A DNA stretch of 64,000 nucleotides from Streptomyces tanashiensis (GTDB lineage: Bacteria > Actinomycetota > Actinomycetes > Streptomycetales > Streptomycetaceae), in assembly GCF_014648895.1 (NCBI RefSeq), contig NZ_BMRZ01000001.1:868001-932000 (forward strand), read 5' to 3'. Below are positions 54,277 through 61,724 of the stretch, one piece after another. Both the position numbers and the translations under genes were made by a program. The notes below the pieces were generated by a model. The model saw nothing but the letters and a program-made list of their open reading frames with translations, made no database searches and had not been told where the DNA came from. How positions within the stretch are numbered: the stretch's first letter is position 1; the number at the start of each line of letters is the position of its first letter.

Positions 54277-54747
54277 CTACCAGCGGTAGTGCGCGAAGGC
54301 CTTGTTGGACTCGGCCATCTTGTGCGTGTCCTCACGCTTCTTGACGGCAGCACCGAGGCCGTTGGAGGCGTCGAGGAGCTCGTTCATGAGGCGCTCGGTC
54401 ATGGTCTTCTCGCGACGGGCGCGGGAGTAACCGACGAGCCAGCGGAGGGCCAGCGTGGACGCGCGGCCCGGCTTGACCTCGATCGGCACCTGGTAGGTGG
54501 CGCCACCGACACGGCGGGACTTGACCTCGAGGGCCGGCTTGACGTTCTCGAGAGCGCGCTTCAGCGTGATGACCGGGTCCTGGCCGGTCTTCTCACGAAG
54601 ACCCTCCATGGCGCCGTACACGATGCGCTCGGCGGTGGAACGCTTGCCGTCCAGCAGGATCTTGTTGATCAGCGAGGTGACAAGAGGAGAGCTGTAGACC
54701 GGGTCGATGATGACCGGGCGCTTCGGGGCGGGGCCCTTACGAGGCAT
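54277..54747 (-). CDS. rpsG: 30S ribosomal protein S7
   Basis: The protein is 156 aa. [20 protein letters not shown] and the C-terminal [20 protein letters not shown] are conserved. It nucleates the 30S head. It lies 2 bp after rpsL. Confidence 0.98.
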   Translation of the reverse strand: MPRKGPAPKRPVIIDPVYSSPLVTSLINKILLDGKRSTAERIVYGAMEGLREKTGQDPVITLKRALENVKPALEVKSRRVGGATYQVPIEVKPGRASTLALRWLVGYSRARREKTMTERLMNELLDASNGLGAAVKKREDTHKMAESNKAFAHYRW

Positions 54748-54749
54748 TC

Positions 54750-55121
54750 TTACTTCTCCTTCTTGGCGCCGTAGCGGCTGCGAGCCTGCTTACGGTTCTT
54801 GACGCCCTGCGTGTCGAGGGAACCGCGGATGATCTTGTAACGAACACCCGGCAGGTCCTTCACACGGCCACCACGCACGAGCACGATGGAGTGCTCCTGC
54901 AGGTTGTGACCCTCACCCGGGATGTAGGCCGTGACCTCGATGCCCGAGGTCAGACGCACACGCGCGACCTTACGGAGGGCCGAGTTCGGCTTCTTCGGGG
55001 TGGTCGTGAACACACGCGTGCAGACGCCGCGACGCTGAGGGGAACCCTCGAGTGCGGGCGTCTTGTTCTTCTCGACCTTGTCCTGCCGGCCCTTACGGAC
55101 CAGCTGCTGGATCGTAGGCAC
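54750..55121 (-). CDS. rpsL: 30S ribosomal protein S12
   Basis: The protein is 123 aa. The decoding-centre loops [13 protein letters not shown] (Lys43) and [12 protein letters not shown] (Lys88 loop) are wild type, so no streptomycin-resistance substitution is visible. It is the first gene of the str operon with a promoter at 55315-55343. Confidence 0.98.
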   Translation of the reverse strand: MPTIQQLVRKGRQDKVEKNKTPALEGSPQRRGVCTRVFTTTPKKPNSALRKVARVRLTSGIEVTAYIPGEGHNLQEHSIVLVRGGRVKDLPGVRYKIIRGSLDTQGVKNRKQARSRYGAKKEK

Positions 55122-55171
55122 TACTTCTCCGGTTTCTGTGTGCCGTCGGTAAAACTAACCTGGAACATTCA

Positions 55172-55196
55172 CCGACCCACGCGGTCGGGTGTGTCG
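55172..55196 (-). promoter_or_regulatory. Leader hairpin shared by rpsL and rpsJ
   Basis: Partner of 46468-46492 with one difference in 25. It lies inside the predicted rpsL transcript leader, so it acts as RNA if it has a function. Confidence 0.6.
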
Positions 55197-55314
55197 AATC
55201 TCGCGGACCTCCGCCAGGGGCGGAAAAAGCGCGGATCACGGTGGCCGATATATGACTCGCCGTGCGGTTGAGGACACGCACGGGAGCCCAGGCACACCCC
55301 AGGCACAAGGCATG

Positions 55315-55343
55315 AGCGTACCTATCGCATGGACTCCGGTCAA
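55315..55343 (-). promoter_or_regulatory. rpsL promoter
   Basis: TTGACC (55343-55338), 17 nt, TACGCT (55320-55315) on the minus strand, a good housekeeping match. Confidence 0.7.
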
Positions 55344-55454
55344 AACAAATGCCCACGCGCACGTGGTCCCGGCCGGAGCGGGCCGGGACCAGGGCGGATC
55401 GTTCCGGCACCCCGGGGAGGGCCGCCGGTCGCGGGCGGTGGCGGCCGGTCGCGG

Positions 55455-55904
55455 TCAGTCGCGGGCGGTACGCCTCGACTCGGCGGCGGCGGGGGCGTCG
55501 GCACCCTCGGCGTCGGGCTCCAGGAACTGGTTCACGACCTTGACGAAGACGCCCAGGCGCTCGTCGGGGACGCCGAGCCAGCGGGCGAAGTCCTCCATGG
55601 TCGGCTGCCAGTCGTTGGGCGGCAGCAGGTCCGCCGCCAGCGGAAGCTCCTCGGGGGTCACCCGGCCGGACCGGATCAGCATGTCGCGCACGGACACCCC
55701 GAGGAGGGGCGCGATCCGGCGCATGGTCTCCAGGTCCGGCATGCTCTGCCGCTGCAGCAGCCGCGTGACGGCGGCGCGGTGCACTCCGGCCTCGTCCGCG
55801 ATGCGGGACTTCCCGCCGCCGCGGGGGCTGTCGATGTCGTATCCGCGCGCCCGCATCAGGCCCTCGACCCAGCCTGCGAACTCGTCGAGCCCTTGAGTGC
55901 TCAT
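55455..55904 (-). CDS. XRE-family helix-turn-helix regulator
   Basis: The protein is 149 aa from ATG 55904, with GAGGAG 9 nt upstream. The HTH lies near residues 32-75 (SRIADEAGVHRAAVTRLLQR, then DLETMRRIAPLLGVSVRDML). The C-terminal part is a possible dimerisation segment. It diverges from the WhiB-like gene, and three copies of an 18-bp near-palindrome lie between them, with a fourth ahead of the tail genes. It is the probable repressor or master regulator of the tail locus. Confidence 0.82.
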   Translation of the reverse strand: MSTQGLDEFAGWVEGLMRARGYDIDSPRGGGKSRIADEAGVHRAAVTRLLQRQSMPDLETMRRIAPLLGVSVRDMLIRSGRVTPEELPLAADLLPPNDWQPTMEDFARWLGVPDERLGVFVKVVNQFLEPDAEGADAPAAAESRRTARD

Positions 55905-55946
55905 GTTGTACCGCTCCTCGCTCCCCACCCTTCGGATCCCATACCT

Positions 55947-55964
55947 TAGCGTGCTTGCGCGCAC
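55947..55964. promoter_or_regulatory. Operator-like palindrome, copy a
   Basis: TAGCGTGC-TT-GCGCGCAC fits the consensus TTGCGTGC-N2-GCACGCAA at 13 of 16 arm positions. A minus-strand -10-like TAAGGT overlaps its left edge, consistent with autoregulation of the XRE gene. Confidence 0.55.
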
Positions 55965-55972
55965 AGAATTAC

Positions 55973-55990
55973 GTGCTTTCGGGCACGCAA
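55973..55990. promoter_or_regulatory. Operator-like palindrome, copy b
   Basis: The right arm GCACGCAA matches the consensus exactly; the left arm is weaker. A CGTGC-N6-GCACG inverted repeat overlaps it. Confidence 0.5.
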
Positions 55991-56036
55991 CCGTGTCGAA
56001 TCGGTGAAGACCAGTTCACGGGGGTGTCGAATTTTG

Positions 56037-56054
56037 TTGCGCGCTCGCACGCAA
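56037..56054. promoter_or_regulatory. Operator-like palindrome, copy c, over the WhiB promoter
   Basis: TTGCGCGC-TC-GCACGCAA is a palindrome with one mismatched pair. Its first six bases can serve as a -35 (TTGCGC), with TAAGTC 16 nt downstream as -10 for the WhiB-like gene. Confidence 0.65.
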
Positions 56055-56155
56055 CGTGTAAGTCTGGCTCGCCGCCGCACTCGTCGGCCCCCCGAGCCAC
56101 AGGAGCCCCATCGGCCCCATGGGCCCGGGCGGGCCCCGGACCGTGGAGAACTCCC

Positions 56156-56431
56156 TTGTTCCATCCCGACCCGTCCCCCTGGCAGGCCTCCGCCGCGTGC
56201 GCCGGCCTCTCCCCGTCCGTCGTCTTCGCCCGCCGCGCCAAGGAGGCGGCCCCGGCTCTGCGGGCCTGCGCCGACTGCCCCGTGCGCCGCGAGTGCGAGT
56301 CCGCCGTGGCCCCGGCCGAGAGCTACTTCGACGGCGTCTGCGCGGGCCGCCTCTGGCGCAACGGCCGCCCGGCGGACGCCCAGCGCGTCGCGAAGGCGGT
56401 CGCGGCGGCGGGGAGCGGCCGCCGTGGCTGA
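56156..56431 (+). CDS. WhiB-like iron-sulfur protein
   Basis: The protein is 91 aa from TTG 56156, the only start near GGAG (8 nt upstream) in the open frame. Four Cys follow the WhiB pattern: C15, then C38-x2-C41-x5-C47 (RACADCPVRREC), expected to hold a [4Fe-4S] cluster. The usual GVWGG turn reads GVCAG (FDGVCAGRLW), adding a fifth Cys. It stands first in a coupled three-gene unit next to the XRE gene. Confidence 0.78.
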   Translation: MFHPDPSPWQASAACAGLSPSVVFARRAKEAAPALRACADCPVRRECESAVAPAESYFDGVCAGRLWRNGRPADAQRVAKAVAAAGSGRRG

Positions 56432-57218
56432 CCGCACCGAGGACACCACCGGCGCCCACCGCACCGCCGTCGCCCCGGCGGCAGCGTCCGCCGCCACCCG
56501 TACCGTCGAGCTCGTCCTGCGGGACATCGCGCTCTGGACGGCCTCTCTCGTACGGCAGTTCCCCGAGCTGTCGGAGGAGCTGGCGCCCGGCCGCCGCTCC
56601 CCCGCCGGCACCGCGCCCACCGCCCCGCACCCGGGCCGCGACGAGCTCATCCGCGAGGAGCGGCGCGAGGCGCTGCTCCTCGAACAGCGCCACGGCCTGT
56701 CCGTCCCCGGGCACGGCGCCGCCCCGATCCGGCTGCACATCTCCGACGCCATCCGGGACATCACCGACGGCGTGGTGGAGCTGGAGGAGGCGGTCTGCGC
56801 CCGTCTCGCGCTGCCGCGGCCGCGCCGGGCCGGGGTGATCGAGCGGCTGCGCCGGATCGTCGGGCTGCTCGACACCGTCGCCGGGCACCCGGACCTCGCC
56901 CGGCACGTCCGGGACGAGATCCGGCGGATGGCCCGCCGGTGCGCCCGGACGCTCGGCGACGCGGAGACGGTCGTGCGGGTGACGGGCCGCTGCCCCTGGT
57001 GCGACTCGGTGTCGCTGCGGGCGTTCCCGGACCGGCGGGCGGTGCTGTGCGTGAACCCGGCGTGCGTCTGCACGGACGCGGCGTGCGGCTGCCAGGACGA
57101 CCCCGCGTACCGGCACCTGTGGCCGGAGGGCCAGTGGGAGGAGCTGTCGGAGGCCTCGGGGACCGGTACCGAGGAGATCCGGGCGGCGATGGACGACACG
57201 AAGGAGACCTCATGCTGA
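56424..57218 (+). CDS. Hypothetical protein with zinc-ribbon-like Cys cluster
   Basis: The protein is 264 aa from GTG 56424, overlapping the WhiB stop by 8 bp. The first two thirds are helical and Arg/Ala-rich. Near the C-terminus CPWC and a series of further Cys (NPACVCTDAACGCQDD) suggest zinc binding. No family was recognised. Genes of this type occur beside regulators in actinophages, which fits the tail locus. Confidence 0.65.
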   Translation: MADRTEDTTGAHRTAVAPAAASAATRTVELVLRDIALWTASLVRQFPELSEELAPGRRSPAGTAPTAPHPGRDELIREERREALLLEQRHGLSVPGHGAAPIRLHISDAIRDITDGVVELEEAVCARLALPRPRRAGVIERLRRIVGLLDTVAGHPDLARHVRDEIRRMARRCARTLGDAETVVRVTGRCPWCDSVSLRAFPDRRAVLCVNPACVCTDAACGCQDDPAYRHLWPEGQWEELSEASGTGTEEIRAAMDDTKETSC

Positions 57219-57424
57219 GCTCGCCCGCACTGCCCGCCCTTCCGGCGCTGATCCCGGGGCCGCTGGCCGCCGTGGAGGCGGGCGTCGCGCCCGCGACGAT
57301 CCGCAAGTGGGTCCAGCTGGGCCATCTGCGGGCGGCGGGCCGGGCCGGCCGGGCCCAGCTCTTCCGCCTGGAGGACGTCTTCGCGGCGGAGCGGCTGGCC
57401 CGCCGCCGCCCCCGTACGGCCTGA
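57212..57424 (+). CDS. Small MerR/excisionase-like DNA-binding protein
   Basis: The protein is 70 aa. ATG 57212 has AAGGAG 6 nt upstream and overlaps the preceding stop. The segment AAVEAGVAPATIRKWVQLGH followed by FRLEDVFAAER is a winged helix of the MerR/HTH_17 type. It is too small for an effector domain. A terminator follows at 57441. Confidence 0.7.
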   Translation: MLSSPALPALPALIPGPLAAVEAGVAPATIRKWVQLGHLRAAGRAGRAQLFRLEDVFAAERLARRRPRTA

Positions 57425-57440
57425 TCCCGCCGCCTCTCCT

Positions 57441-57476
57441 GAAGCGCCCCGCGTCCCTCCGGACGCGGGGCGCTTC
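57441..57476. terminator. Bidirectional terminator, 16-bp perfect stem
   Basis: Arms 57441-57456 and 57461-57476 with a 4-nt loop lie between the convergent HTH and ATP-grasp genes. Confidence 0.9.
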
Positions 57477-57485
57477 GCCGTTCCG

Positions 57486-58313
57486 TCAGGAGGCCTTCAG
57501 GAAGGCCCGGAGGGAGCGGACGAGTGCGTCGGCGAAACGTTCGCGCACCGGCTCGGGGACGCGGTCCAGGGAGAGGTACGGGTTGAGGTCCTCCAGCTCG
57601 ACGAGGAGCAGCTCGCCTCCGGGGGCGCGGCAGGCGTCGACGCGCTGGATGCCGTGGTCGAGGGTGTTCCAGTCGATGAAGCGACGCGCGAAGTCGAGGT
57701 CGTCGGCGGTCGGTTCGTACGGCTCCAGGACCCAGCGGCGCTCGGGGTCGGGGGCGTACAGGGCGTACTGGAAGCGGTCGTCGACGAAGTAGAAGGAGAC
57801 CTCGTACCGGAAGTCGACGCGCGGCTGGACGAGGAGCTCGCCGTACGAAAGGCCGGCGAGCTCCTCGTACGCCAGGAAGCGCAGGCCTATGGAGTCGGCA
57901 CCCGCCTTGGGCTTGACCGCGTACGCGGCCGCTTCGGGCAGGCGGTGCAGGTCCTCGGCCCGGTCGACGGTGGGGATGACGGGGTACCCGGCGGCCGTCA
58001 GGTCAAGGAGGTACTGCTTGCCGGCCATGTCGCCGCGGCCGTGCAGGGGGTTGTAGACGAGGGTGCCGAGCGCCGTCGCCCGCTCGCGGAAGGCGTCGTA
58101 CGCCTCCTGGTGGCCGAGGACCGGGCCGCTGTTGCGGACGACGACGGCGTCGAAGGCGTCCATGAGGGCGGCGGCGTCGAGCGGGTGACAGAGCGCCAGG
58201 TCGAAGTCGGCGCGCAGCCGGGCGGTGAGGTGGATGTCCTCGTCGCAGTAGCGCCGGCCCCGGGCCGGGTAGGCGAGGTCGGTCACGTAGAGCAGTCGGG
58301 GGCGGGCGGACAC
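57486..58313 (-). CDS. ATP-grasp-fold protein
   Basis: The protein is 275 aa from GTG 58313. An N-terminal pre-ATP-grasp region (LLYVTDLAYPARGRRYCDED) precedes the ATP-grasp core: AAAYAVKPKAGADSIGLRF for nucleotide binding and LLVELEDLNPYLSLD for Mg-binding Glu/Asn. Such enzymes ligate a carboxylate to an amine or thiol. Substrate is unknown. It sits between the regulators and the tail structural genes in opposite orientation. Confidence 0.72.
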   Translation of the reverse strand: MSARPRLLYVTDLAYPARGRRYCDEDIHLTARLRADFDLALCHPLDAAALMDAFDAVVVRNSGPVLGHQEAYDAFRERATALGTLVYNPLHGRGDMAGKQYLLDLTAAGYPVIPTVDRAEDLHRLPEAAAYAVKPKAGADSIGLRFLAYEELAGLSYGELLVQPRVDFRYEVSFYFVDDRFQYALYAPDPERRWVLEPYEPTADDLDFARRFIDWNTLDHGIQRVDACRAPGGELLLVELEDLNPYLSLDRVPEPVRERFADALVRSLRAFLKAS

Positions 58314-58404
58314 GGGGCGGCTCCTGGGTCGGGTGCCGCCAACCTATCGAGGGGTGCCCGGGGGGCCGCTCGCCGGGCCGTACGGAAGACCGCCTCCGAA
58401 TTAG

Positions 58405-58422
58405 TTGCGTGCGCGCACGCTC
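58405..58422. promoter_or_regulatory. Operator-like palindrome, copy d, ahead of tail genes
   Basis: TTGCGTGC-GC-GCACGCTC matches the consensus at 14 of 16 arm positions. It lies 167 bp before the first tail gene and 92 bp before the ATP-grasp start, with TTGCGT usable as a -35 on the plus strand. Confidence 0.6.
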
Positions 58423-58588
58423 CCTGTCACAGTTGGTGCAGCGGCGGAGCTGTGCCCGCGAGACGGGCCGCAGTCTCCGCCGTCCGCCGTCCGGGAGCGC
58501 TCCGCGCCCCCGCCCCTCCCCCGCGTCGAGCGCCCCGGACGGCACCCCGCACCACCCGTCCCGCTCCCCCCTTCCGAGGAGAACCGTC

Positions 58589-58996
58589 ATGACCACTCCC
58601 CCGAGTGCGTTCCCGGACGTCGAGAAGCTGGTCGTCGACGTCCTCAAGGCCGACCCGGCCCTGGCCGGGATCACGGTCGCCGTCCAGGCGCCGGCCGGCT
58701 TCGACGGCACGCAGAACGCCGTCCTGGTGAACCGCCGCGGCGGCGCCTGGATCGGCGACCTGCACGTCGACAAGCCGCTGGTCGAGTTCGAGGTGTACGG
58801 GCCGACCAAGAACGCGGCCCACGTCCTCGCCAACGCCGCCCGGCGGGCGCTGCTCGCCACCATCGGCAAGCAGCTCGGCGCCACCTTCGTCAGCGACGTC
58901 GAGGAGCAGGACGGGCCGCGCTGGATGCCCGACTACCTCTACCGGGGCGCCAACCGCTACCTCTGCGTCATCCAGCTCTCGCTGAACGTCTTCTGA
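58589..58996 (+). CDS. Phage tail terminator / tail completion-like protein
   Basis: The protein is 135 aa from ATG 58589 (GAGGAG upstream). Features such as FPDVEKLVVDVLKADPALAG at the start and YLCVIQLSLNVF at the end, the size and the position directly before the tail tube gene resemble siphophage tail terminator or head-tail joining proteins. Assignment rests mainly on gene order. Confidence 0.6.
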   Translation: MTTPPSAFPDVEKLVVDVLKADPALAGITVAVQAPAGFDGTQNAVLVNRRGGAWIGDLHVDKPLVEFEVYGPTKNAAHVLANAARRALLATIGKQLGATFVSDVEEQDGPRWMPDYLYRGANRYLCVIQLSLNVF

Positions 58997-59076
58997 GCCC
59001 GCTCCCCCGGGCGCCTCTCCGCCCCTGAGCGCCCCCGAGCCCGCACGGCTCCCTGACGGGCGCTCACCCACAGACC

Positions 59077-59100
59077 AGGCCTCGCCGTCCGGCGGGGCCT
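59077..59100 (+). terminator. Hairpin between tail terminator-like and tail tube genes
   Basis: An 11-bp stem with one G-U pair is followed by TTT. It may reduce or reset transcription before the tube gene. Confidence 0.5.
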
Positions 59101-59164
59101 TTGCCGTACCCGGACCCGATGTCCAGGGCGGTCATCCCACCCCACCCCAAGGAGAAACCCCACC

Positions 59165-59776
59165 ATGGCTGGAAACAACTCTGCCGAGATCCGCGTCGCA
59201 GGCACCGGCAAGCTCTACGTCGCCGACGCCGGCACCTCCGCCCCGGCCACCTTCGGCACGGACTCCGCCGCCGACTGGTCCGGCGCGGGCTGGAAGGACC
59301 TCGGCTTCACCTCCGGCGACGGCGTCACCTTCTCGAAGAAGGACAAGCTGGAGGCCATCGACTCGTGGCAGTCGGTCTCCCCGATCCACTACATCTACTC
59401 GAGCCGTGACCTCTCGCTGAAGTTCTCGCTGCTCCAGTTCAACGAGGACACGCTGCCCTTCTTCATGGGCGGCGACGCCGTCAAGGCGGAGCCGACGCCG
59501 GCCGTCGACACCTACCGCTACGAGATCGCCGAGCGTCCGTTCGCCGACGTCCGCGCCCTCGGCCTGGAGTTCACCGACGTCAAGGCCGGCGGCACGACCG
59601 CGGTGCGCTACCGCTTCATCATCCCGCGCGGTCAGGTCACCGCCACCGACGACATCAAGCTGGCCCGCAAGGCGGCGTCCCAGCTGGGCATCACCTTCAG
59701 CGCGATGTCGAAGGGTGACGGCAAGCCGCTGGCGACCTTCCTCATGAAGGACAGCCAGTACTCCGCGACCGTCTGA
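59165..59776 (+). CDS. Phage major tail tube protein
   Basis: The protein is 203 aa. The start SAEIRVAGTGKLYVADAGTS and a mid-segment in which the GDGVTFSKKDKLEAIDSWQS residues are followed by alternating beta strands match actinophage tail tube proteins. It would polymerise to form the tail shaft. No sheath gene precedes it, which argues for a non-contractile tail. Confidence 0.82.
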   Translation: MAGNNSAEIRVAGTGKLYVADAGTSAPATFGTDSAADWSGAGWKDLGFTSGDGVTFSKKDKLEAIDSWQSVSPIHYIYSSRDLSLKFSLLQFNEDTLPFFMGGDAVKAEPTPAVDTYRYEIAERPFADVRALGLEFTDVKAGGTTAVRYRFIIPRGQVTATDDIKLARKAASQLGITFSAMSKGDGKPLATFLMKDSQYSATV

Positions 59777-59864
59777 TCCCTCTCCCCCCGGGGCGGGACG
59801 GCGCACCGCCGTCCCGCCCCACCCCTCTCCTCTTCACGCATCCGAACAAGGAGTACGCATCACC

Positions 59865-60155
59865 ATGGCCCGTTTCGACGTCAACGCCGCCCGCGCCCAG
59901 CGACAGGAGGCCCACGGCCGCAAGTGGTCCTTCGAGCTGGACGGCGAGACCTACACCCTTCCGACCGAGCTGAGCCGCGGCACCGCCAAGGCGCTGCGCA
60001 AGCTCGACGACAACGACGTGGACGGCCTGCTCGCACTCCTGATGGGTGAGGAGCAGTTCTCCCGCTTCGAGCAGCACGACATCACCATGCAGGACATCGC
60101 CGCCATCCTGGAGGCCTACGGCAAGGAGACCGGGCTCGGCCTGGGGGAAGACTGA
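59865..60155 (+). CDS. Tail assembly chaperone, short form (gpG-like)
   Basis: The protein is 96 aa. In siphophages a short chaperone gene always lies between the tube and the tape measure, and the small size and acidic helical C-terminus fit. It ends GLGLGED at TGA 60153. A G-run just before the stop would allow -1 frameshifting into the next frame to make the long form. Confidence 0.75.
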   Translation: MARFDVNAARAQRQEAHGRKWSFELDGETYTLPTELSRGTAKALRKLDDNDVDGLLALLMGEEQFSRFEQHDITMQDIAAILEAYGKETGLGLGED

Positions 60156-60583
60156 GCCTCGTCGAGTTCGTCGACGAACACGCCGAGGCCCTTGAGGCGG
60201 ACTTCCTCCGCTACTACTCCACCGATCTGCTCGACTGGCACCGCGGCGAGCTCTCCAGCCGTCGCGTCGTGCTGCTGATCAAGCATCTGCCGCGGGACAG
60301 CGCCGTACAGCGCGAGATCCACGGCGAGACCGCCGAATGGTCGATCACCGACCATCTCCTCGCGGCCACGGTGGACCATCTGGCCGTGGCGAACTGGATG
60401 TTCGCCTGCGTCAACACCGGCGAGGACTCCGACCCGCCGGAGGCTCCGACGCCCGTCCCCCGCCCGGGAGGACGGGACGACGAGGACGAGGACGGAGAGC
60501 GAGCGGACCAGGACGGGCAGAGGCCGTCCGCCGGGGAGGGCAAGGTCGTCTCCCCCCAGGCCATCGCCCGCTTCTTCGGGTGA
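59865..60583 (+). CDS. Tail assembly chaperone, frameshifted long form (gpGT-like)
   Basis: The -1 frame is open from the slip site to TGA 60583 and codes for a convincing protein (SLVEFVDEHAEALEADFLRY, then LLIKHLPRDSAVQREIHGE). It has no ATG, GTG or TTG before 60269, 114 bp after the short form's stop. Expression therefore needs a -1 shift near 60143-60149, giving about 239 aa. The C-terminal half is acidic. The long form would recruit tube subunits onto the tape measure, as lambda gpGT does. Confidence 0.72.
60143..60149 (+). other. Predicted -1 ribosomal frameshift site
   Basis: G-GGG-GAA in the zero frame, 4 bases before the TGA. The P-site GGG codon can re-pair perfectly one base back, while the A-site pairing is imperfect, so it is not a canonical X-XXY-YYZ site. 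Confidence 0.6.
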
Positions 60584-60590
60584 TCCCGCG

Positions 60591-60632
60591 GCCCCCGGAG
60601 CCCCTTCCCGTCAGGGAGTGGGCTCCGGGGGC
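60591..60632. terminator. Bidirectional terminator after the chaperone gene
   Basis: A 13-bp perfect outer stem (60591-60603 with 60620-60632) encloses a second small hairpin. It overlaps the last codons of the minus-strand gene at 60611. Confidence 0.8.
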
Positions 60633-61420
60633 GCTTCTTCCCGTCCTCGCTCGGCGCTCATGTCCTTCTCCAGGGCCCTGGCCCGGTCGGACAGCCTCCG
60701 CCCCCTGCTCGCGCGCGCGTCCGGTTCGCCCGGGTCGGCGTCGCGCCGGTCGGCGGACGGTCCGACCTGGACCGGCACCCCGGCCAGCGGCGGCACGATC
60801 GGCCGGCCGCCCTTGCCGCGCACGACCTTCCGTACCGGCTGGACGTTCCGGCGGGTCCGGCTCTCCTGGGCGGTCACGAGGACGTCCGGCTCCGTGTCGG
60901 CCTCGGACTCCTTCTGGTGCTCGGGCTCCGGCTCGGGCTCGGCCCGCTGGCCCGTCGCGGGGTCGGCCCGATGTCCGGGCTCGGCCCGCTGTTCGAACAG
61001 CTCGCGTTCCCTGCGGACGCGCTCCTCGGCCTCGACGACGGCCGCGGGCGGTTCGAGGAGCCGGGCGAAGGGCAGCGCGATGACCCGCGCGCCCTCCTGG
61101 CCGGCGTCGGTACGGCGCTGGGGCCGGCGGATTCCACGCGCGTCACCCTGCCCCTGCGCGTAGGCGTCGGCGACGCGCTTCTCGTACTCCCTGCGGATGC
61201 GCGGCAGTTCGTCCGAGACGGCCTCGGCCCATCCGGACGTGAAGGCGGACGTCTCCCGTCGGTCGACCTCGGCCCTGGGGATCACGACGAGTTCCTCGGG
61301 GGCGTACCCGGAGACGTGGACGAGCTCCGAGAGATAGGCGAAGAGGTGGGGCAGATCGGGGTGGGACGCAAGCCAGTCGACGACCCGCTCCCGGCGACCA
61401 GCGCCCGGCTCCGTATCCAT
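60611..61420 (-). CDS. Hypothetical protein with an RRET-GW motif, 269 aa
   Basis: No family was recognised. Residues 54-68 (RRETSAFTSGWAEAV) match a motif in the plus-strand gene at 61725, which supports both as real genes. Residues ~100-230 are charged and Glu/Pro/Arg-rich, probably disordered or coiled-coil. It lies inside the tail operon but on the opposite strand, so it may be regulatory or an accessory insertion. Confidence 0.6.
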   Translation of the reverse strand: MDTEPGAGRRERVVDWLASHPDLPHLFAYLSELVHVSGYAPEELVVIPRAEVDRRETSAFTSGWAEAVSDELPRIRREYEKRVADAYAQGQGDARGIRRPQRRTDAGQEGARVIALPFARLLEPPAAVVEAEERVRRERELFEQRAEPGHRADPATGQRAEPEPEPEHQKESEADTEPDVLVTAQESRTRRNVQPVRKVVRGKGGRPIVPPLAGVPVQVGPSADRRDADPGEPDARASRGRRLSDRARALEKDMSAERGREEAPPEPTP

Positions 61421-61724
61421 GCGTCAGTGCTGCCTTCCAGCCCCCTGGGGTCCCCGCGCGCCCCTCGCGCCCCTCGCCCCCCAAAGTGGTCCGGTCCGGG
61501 GAACGCGGCTTCCAGGTTACCCGGTCGAACTCACGGCCGTTTCTGGCGCCAACACGTTCGGATATCGCACAAGAAGACACGCCGTCAGACGTTTCCCGCT
61601 CGACAAACATCGAACAGATGTTCCACACTCTGTTCGCACAGCAGTTCGAACACGTGGTGCCCCCGCTCCTCACTCCGCGGCGCCGCCACACCCGCACGGG
61701 CAAGCAACCGGAAGGCAGGCGTCC
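61421..61724. other. Divergent promoter region with LexA-like box
   Basis: This 304-bp gap between the two RRET-GW genes is noticeably richer in A/T in its middle. It contains the LexA-like box and an additional GTTCGAAC palindrome. No gene was found. Confidence 0.65.
61610..61625. promoter_or_regulatory. LexA-like SOS box
   Basis: TCGAAC-AGAT-GTTCCA differs from the actinobacterial/Gram-positive consensus TCGAAC-N4-GTTCGA at one position. It lies 100 bp before the gene at 61725. Confidence 0.55.

Larger units (their letters stand above)
55122..55454. other. str operon leader and promoter region
   Basis: This 333-bp gap contains the rpsL promoter, a ~190-nt leader and the hairpin element shared with rpsJ. 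On the other side lies the 3' end of the XRE gene. No gene was found. Confidence 0.75.

Noticed and set aside
54750-55121. Streptomycin-resistance substitution in rpsL
   Set aside because: Lys43 and Lys88 positions are both wild type.
60269-60583. Independent 104-aa gene starting at GTG 60269
   Set aside because: The coding signal begins 114 bp earlier in the same frame with no start codon, and there is no ribosome binding site at 60269; the frameshift model explains it better.
61642-61649. GTTCGAAC as a second LexA box
   Set aside because: The half sites abut with no 4-bp spacer, so it does not fit the SOS consensus.
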